This document shows, piece by piece, positions 59,067-64,000 of a stretch of DNA of 64,000 nucleotides (position 1 is its first letter; each line of letters starts with the position of its first letter). This stretch comes from Erythrophleum ivorense (lineage: Eukaryota; Streptophyta; Magnoliopsida; Fabales; Fabaceae). Made by a program: the position numbers and the translations under genes. The notes under the pieces were generated by a model. It searched no databases, was not told where the DNA came from, and saw only the letters and a list, made by a program, of their open reading frames with translations. The stretch is taken from NCBI GenBank assembly GCA_026724425.1, contig JAIUCV010001105.1, forward strand, positions 62,001 through 126,000, in the 5' to 3' direction.

Positions 59067-62000
59067 TGTAACACCATAGATTTCTAGCTTTGCCTCATGC
59101 TAATTTTTAGTCTCATGCCAAGCATTACATAAGGAAGCAAGAAAAATGGCATTAAAAATTGAGTTTTCTTGCGTTGCGCTATGCATGAATTTTTCTTTCA
59201 GAGTCCTATGGGCCATATGGACTCATGTATCACATTCTCATATTTCATTGCATAAATACAACTCAAATCTATCACCAAAAGTGGCCTAGAACTCGTGCAA
59301 GGCAAGAGACACACAAAATTCCATAAGGTAGCCTAAGCCAGACCTTTGCCTTTTCTGTCACAAACTTTGAAAAATCATAACTAATTCTAGAAAAATCAAA
59401 ATCATACATTCTTTACTATTCTGAAAAGCTACAGATGTCTACTTTATGCTAAAAATATTTATAAGCCATGAAACATCACACAGAGGATATTTGATATTAA
59501 AAAAAGTACAGAGATCTGACTAGCTATTGGTACTGATACAAGTTTCTGCTACAAACTTAAAAAATGTCCAATTAATTATATAAAAATCCAATCCATGCAA
59601 ATGATACTATAGAAAGCTATGGATGTTATCTAGAGGAAAAAAAAACTCCATACTAGCTTAGGTACCTCTAGACCTTGAAAACTAATCAAACAGTACCTGA
59701 GATTTGTCTGAACACTGATATTGGGCAGAAATTTTAAAAATTCATATCTCTCTTTCCAGACATCCAAATGGGGTGCTTCTAGTTGGCACAAGTCATAAAA
59801 ATGTCTAGTTTCTTCTTCTAAAATATCATGGCAATTGGACATCATTTACCATGAGTAACAGAATTCATTTTTAGACCTGAGTGAATAGTACCTTGCACCA
59901 ATTTCAGAATTTTTTTAACTTTGAAAATTCATCAAATATTCTATAGACCTATAAAAATTTTACACTTTATCTTCCCAAATCTTAAGAAGCTTTAAATTCA
60001 TGCCAAATCTATCAAGAAGAGCTTATTTGGACAAAAAGTGGTATAGATTTTCAATATGGTCAATTTTGGTCCATATTAGAGATCAAATGTGTCCAAATGA
60101 CTTCCCTTGGTATTTGGCACCTCTTAGATAATTTTAAAAGTATGAATATAACTTGTATGAATTGCCCAAGTAGTCCCAAACATCATGCATCTCAATTTGG
60201 CCATTTCACTTCCATTTATACACACATTCCCATATGCTAATTTGCCATTACATATCTAAGATGCACATTTCCATATATATAGCCTTAGCTCTCATTTATA
60301 CATGATACATTAACATAATTATAAGTGTTCCTAATATCATAGGACATATAAAATAATGGATTACAACATTTGCCATTCATATGGCCTTAAAGTAACAAAA
60401 TCCATGACTTTGATGTCACACTCTCATCTCTCAAGTGGTTAGCTCCCATTTCCTTGTTCTCTTAGTCTACCTAGCAAGTTAGAACATTGGAGAGGAGGGA
60501 ATGAGATTCAAAGAATCCCAGTAGCTCATCTCCCTTTCAATCACACATAAAGTATGCAATACAAGTTTTGAAAATGTATGCATGGACATATTGACATATG
60601 TGAGCATTCAAAAAAATATTCTTGGCATTTGAACAAGTCATACATAGCATACATAGGCTTACCAAGTAAGTGGATTAGCCTCACCCATTCATTTATAAAT
60701 TTTGGACTTGCCTCACCAATTTCTTTAAGAGATTTTTGACTCAACCTTATTCTTGGGAGTCAACCTCACTTTTGGGAGACTCTTTATTTTGTCTCAACCT
60801 ATTATAAGGGTTCTTGGCTCATCCTTACTATGGCTAGAGGGTTCTTGGCTTCTCCATACTCAAGCAAACCAAGACAAGCACATAAAGTTTCATTTACATG
60901 CATAAAATATCATCACAGTACCATGGAATAAAATCTCATACTAATATACTTTTCATAACTCAAAATATATATACACACATTCAAAGACAATGTAAGCATC
61001 CATCTATGCATGAGAGAAGGTGAAGAGAGCTACCTTGCTTGCATTTACATAGTTTTTCCTTGAGTTTTGAATCCTCTTCCTTGACCTCACACACCTAAGA
61101 AGGTGGAGATCATTTCTCTTGGCCTAAACACAATTCATGGAAGCCAATTAGGTTCATGGAGTTAATTCTAAGGTCACACATTTTACTTAAATACTAACTT
61201 GGTCTATTAACCCCTTTATGATTCCAAGAATGCACCTAATGAAGTAACATCTATCAAATGAGTTCTAGACTCCATTCTTTCCTTTCATATATAATTCTTG
61301 ACTCCTTTTAAGCCTCTTGGAGTCAAGGTAAGCACACATCCATGCATGAGAGAAGGTGGAGAGAGCTATATTGGATACAATTACATAATTTTTTCCTTAA
61401 ATGTAAGCTCCCTTTTTCGGCCACATACACACAAAAGTGTGGGGATAATTTCTCTTGCCTAAACACAATTTATGGAAGCCAATTAGGTTCATGGAATTAA
61501 TTCTAAGGCCATACACTTGCTTGAACTCTAGCTTGATCTATAAACCTCATTATGGTTCCATAATTGCACCTAATGAAGTAACACCCCTCAATTAACTTCT
61601 AAGCTCAATTCTTTCCTTTTAAATAAGATTCTTGACTTCTTTTAAGCTTCTTGGAGTCATCACACAATTAAAACTAAGAGTCTAACTACATGTTGCTTCT
61701 TTAGGTCTCATCATAGAACATAAAGCACTAACTCACTTTCTATGATTTCTAAATTTCTCCCAAGGCTTCCCTTCATATTCATTCATTATATATGACTCAA
61801 AAATAAGTTTAGAAAAATTTAAAACTCTCCCTAGCTACACAAACCCCTTTAGGCCGAGGCTATGGAAGAAATAGGGCCTTTTGTAGTTTGCCTTGTTTTC
61901 TCAAGGGAGGATGCATATGGAGAGCCTCTTAGGGATCTTGGGAACTCATTTAAACTCTTATTTAGGCCTAGGAATCATCATACAAAATCAAAATTTACAA

Positions 62001-63106
62001 GGTGCACTTGAAACCCTAGATTTTGCACCTTGAAATTCCATGGCCTTTTTTTGAATTTCTTTGCATATTCTTACTCTCTTCTCTTAAATTCATGGAATTT
62101 ACCCTTGGTTCACTTTAAAATTCTAGCCCTTTAGCATCTACATACATGGAGCGAAATATGGAGAAGAAGGGGGGAGGAGTAGCTATCATGGGATGCAAGA
62201 TTTACCTTATTTTCTTGCTTGAATCTTGCTTTCTCCAAGCTCCTCTATTCAAATCCGAAATTTTCCCTAAGTTTCTCCCTTAAAATATATCCATACACTT
62301 CATTATAATCATAAGAAATAAAGGAGAATGAAGGAGAAGAGGTTTGGAAGAGAAAGAGCATGAAAAACTACTAAATTTTCATATCTTAAGCCTTTGATTT
62401 CTCCTCCTCTTTGCCTCCCTCTTGTGCGCCACTCTCTCTAGGGTTTTCCTCTGATTTTGGGCAGAACTTTATCATGCAAAATGAAGGGAGAAGAAGGGTG
62501 CATCATATATATAGGTAGGAGGAAGTTACATTTTTTAAAAATTCTCATTTTGCCCTTCGTTCTTGGCATTTTTGTTTCTCCTTCGTTTTAGCTCCTTTTT
62601 GAGAACCGTCTTTTCCATTATGAAATTTATGTTCCCAATTTAGTAAAATACCTTTGAAATCACTTAAATTGGAGCTAAATCTTTTTCGAATAAATCCGTC
62701 AAAGTTCGGGTACAATGACATTGAAAAATGTCCACCGGAGGGGTTTTAACTGCTCGGGACTTTCCATGATTTTTAGGGCCTCTGAGAATCTTGAGGAACT
62801 CAAAAATTTTATTTAAAAAGCCCTCTTATGTGAATTCCAAAATTTGCTCAAAATTACGAAAATGCCATTACGTTTCATAAGTTTTTCGTAAGAAATTGTT
62901 TCTTTATTCTAGCTCCAGTTTTCTTTTCATCTAAGCCTGGGATTCTCATTTTTAGGAGTTTAGAATGCTTTTCAAATTTTTCAGAACCTTAACTATATCA
63001 TTTTGAGAGACTTCCTTTTGTATCCAGTGAATTTTGTTCGTTTACGAAAAAATCGTACGTTATGTTTCTCACATTTTATCTCATTTTCAGAGAATCGGAT
63101 GTTACA
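59067..63106 (-). mobile_element. LTR-like block, 4,040 bp
   Basis: The ends are TGTAACACC on the plus strand and GGATGTTACA, forming a TGTAACAYC terminal inverted repeat with TG...CA. On the minus strand a TATATATA box (about 62,505-62,512) lies about 600 bp from the start. The flanks CATCA (59,062-59,066) and CATAC (63,107-63,111) match only partly, and the DNA on the right is not the continuation of copia D, so either the target was rearranged or the block is one end of a larger element. There is no gag or pol; the minus-strand frames at 59,630-59,845 and 60,541-60,744 are not genes. Confidence 0.55.
60993..61659. repeat. Two-copy tandem duplication, 336-bp period
   Basis: Copy one (60,993-61,325) and copy two (61,329-61,659) share GCATGAGAGAAGGTG, CACAATTYATGGAAGCCAATT, split as CACAATT and ATGGAAGCCAATTAGGTTC, AATGCACCTAATGAAGTAAC-like sequence and CTTGGAGTCA at the end, with substitutions throughout. 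It lies inside the 4-kb LTR-like block. Confidence 0.9.
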
Positions 63107-63831
63107 CATACACATTCTGCTCTTCCTCTTTTTATTCCAAAACACAATTTAATAGATCCATGTCATGCAAATTCTTATGGCTAAGGATAACGACAAAATT
63201 TTAATGTTTCTCCATTCTAGCTCTTGGCCAAACCACCATTCAAGAGAGAAATTCAATTCTTTACCTCCAAGAAAACTTGTTACTTCTTCCTACACCTCCC
63301 TAACAGCCTCCCTTCAATTTTCCATGGTTGACCAAATAACAAAGTGCCACAATTCAGAGTTCCAGTCAAATGGAACGAAGTCAAATAAGGAGTAAGGTAA
63401 TTTTTCTTGTACTTACCTTTTATAGAATCCTTGAAACCGTCTTCATGCACCCATGACTCATGTCCTTCTCTTTTTCAAAACTCCATGGCTAAAACTCAAG
63501 GTATTTTTGTCCTTCTCTCAATATTGCTCTCATCCTAATTGATTCAAAATAAGCAAAACATTTGCAAGTTGCCACCTAATACACATGATCAACAAGGAGA
63601 CTAATGGAATTGAATTAAGAATCATTTATTCTTATTTACTATTCAGTGGCCATGTTATGTGTCTCTTCCTCAAATACTCATCAAAGCAATATATTTAAAT
63701 AAGGTTCCATGACTTGCGTGGCTTAAGGAATATAATGCCATTTAACCAAACACACATGCATACATATGATGGAATGATTAAAATAGTGTTCGTTTAAGAT
63801 TTGCTTATTCTCTCTTTACAAGGTCCCACAC
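63107..63831. other. Unassigned DNA between two LTR-like ends
   Basis: A 76-codon plus-strand frame at 63,165-63,395 is not recognisable. No LTR, polypurine tract or primer site is clear. It could be internal sequence of a larger element spanning the window edge. Confidence 0.35.
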
Positions 63832-64000
63832 TGTAACACCTTAGTCTATTAGCTCTTACACAATGGTCCTATTGTCCATCTCAATACATTTTATACATAT
63901 TGAAGCATAAGTGTGATGAATCATACATTTTACATGAAAATAATGCATGAAAAATGGTATTATTTTGTGTTACGTAGAGTTTTAAAAATTCATCTTAAGC
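63832..64000 (+). mobile_element. Start of another LTR-like element, cut by the window end
   Basis: TGTAACACCTTAG at 63,832 closely matches the end TGTAACACCATAG at 59,067. The following 160 bp have the same texture. Only one end is present, so the call is tentative. Confidence 0.35.

Noticed and set aside
59630..59845. 71-codon minus-strand frame
   Set aside because: Part of the non-coding 4-kb LTR-like block; no motif, and stops on both sides.
1..64000. CRISPR arrays, operons or bacterial mobile elements
   Set aside because: Spliced plant-type genes and plant transposons throughout; no regularly spaced direct repeats with unique spacers.

Overview
The window looks like nuclear DNA from a eudicot plant. 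It is very AT-rich. Its two recognisable host genes have plant-type protein sequences and intron structure, and nearly everything else is plant transposon sequence at various stages of decay. I see no operons, CRISPR arrays, tRNA or rRNA genes. I see no new biological system; the most informative content is a layered record of nested transposon insertions.

Host genes. (1) At 1,040-1,330 (minus) lies the first exon of a SKP1-like gene (SCF ubiquitin ligase adaptor), with a good splice donor and a plausible promoter. Its second exon is not in the window. (2) At 10,125-14,249 (minus) lies a complete MCA1/MCA2-type gene (plant plasma-membrane protein for stretch-activated calcium entry). I could assemble it as seven coding exons with consensus splice sites, 409 codons plus stop, with at least one 5' untranslated exon upstream.

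Transposons. A 5'-truncated, frameshifted copia fragment with its 3' LTR lies at 6,623-8,880 (minus). A nearly full-length, degenerate copia (element A) lies at 22,717-27,797 (plus). A second member of that family (element B/C, minus) runs from 34,458 to 46,726 with a perfect AAAAC target duplication. It is split by two later insertions, each with TG...CA ends and a 5-bp target duplication: a 4.5-kb solo LTR at 37,107-41,603 and a 2.2-kb one at 42,297-44,454. A third copia lineage (element D, plus) has its probable 5' LTR at 51,791 and gag-protease-integrase remnants at 57,060-59,066. Between them sits a Mutator-like foldback element (53,614-56,974), itself split by a 2.8-kb solo LTR. Another solo LTR (29,461-31,116, TATTA duplication) landed in the target duplication of a small foldback element (31,122-31,571). 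A 4-kb LTR-like block (59,067-63,106) contains an internal 336-bp tandem duplication, and a further LTR-like end starts at 63,832 and leaves the window.

The remaining stretches (about 14.6-22.7, 27.8-29.4, 32.3-34.4 and 46.7-51.8 kb) are AT-rich intergenic DNA with microsatellites and short foldback repeats. I find no convincing genes there. All family assignments rest on reading the translated sequence and recalling family features; no searches were run.
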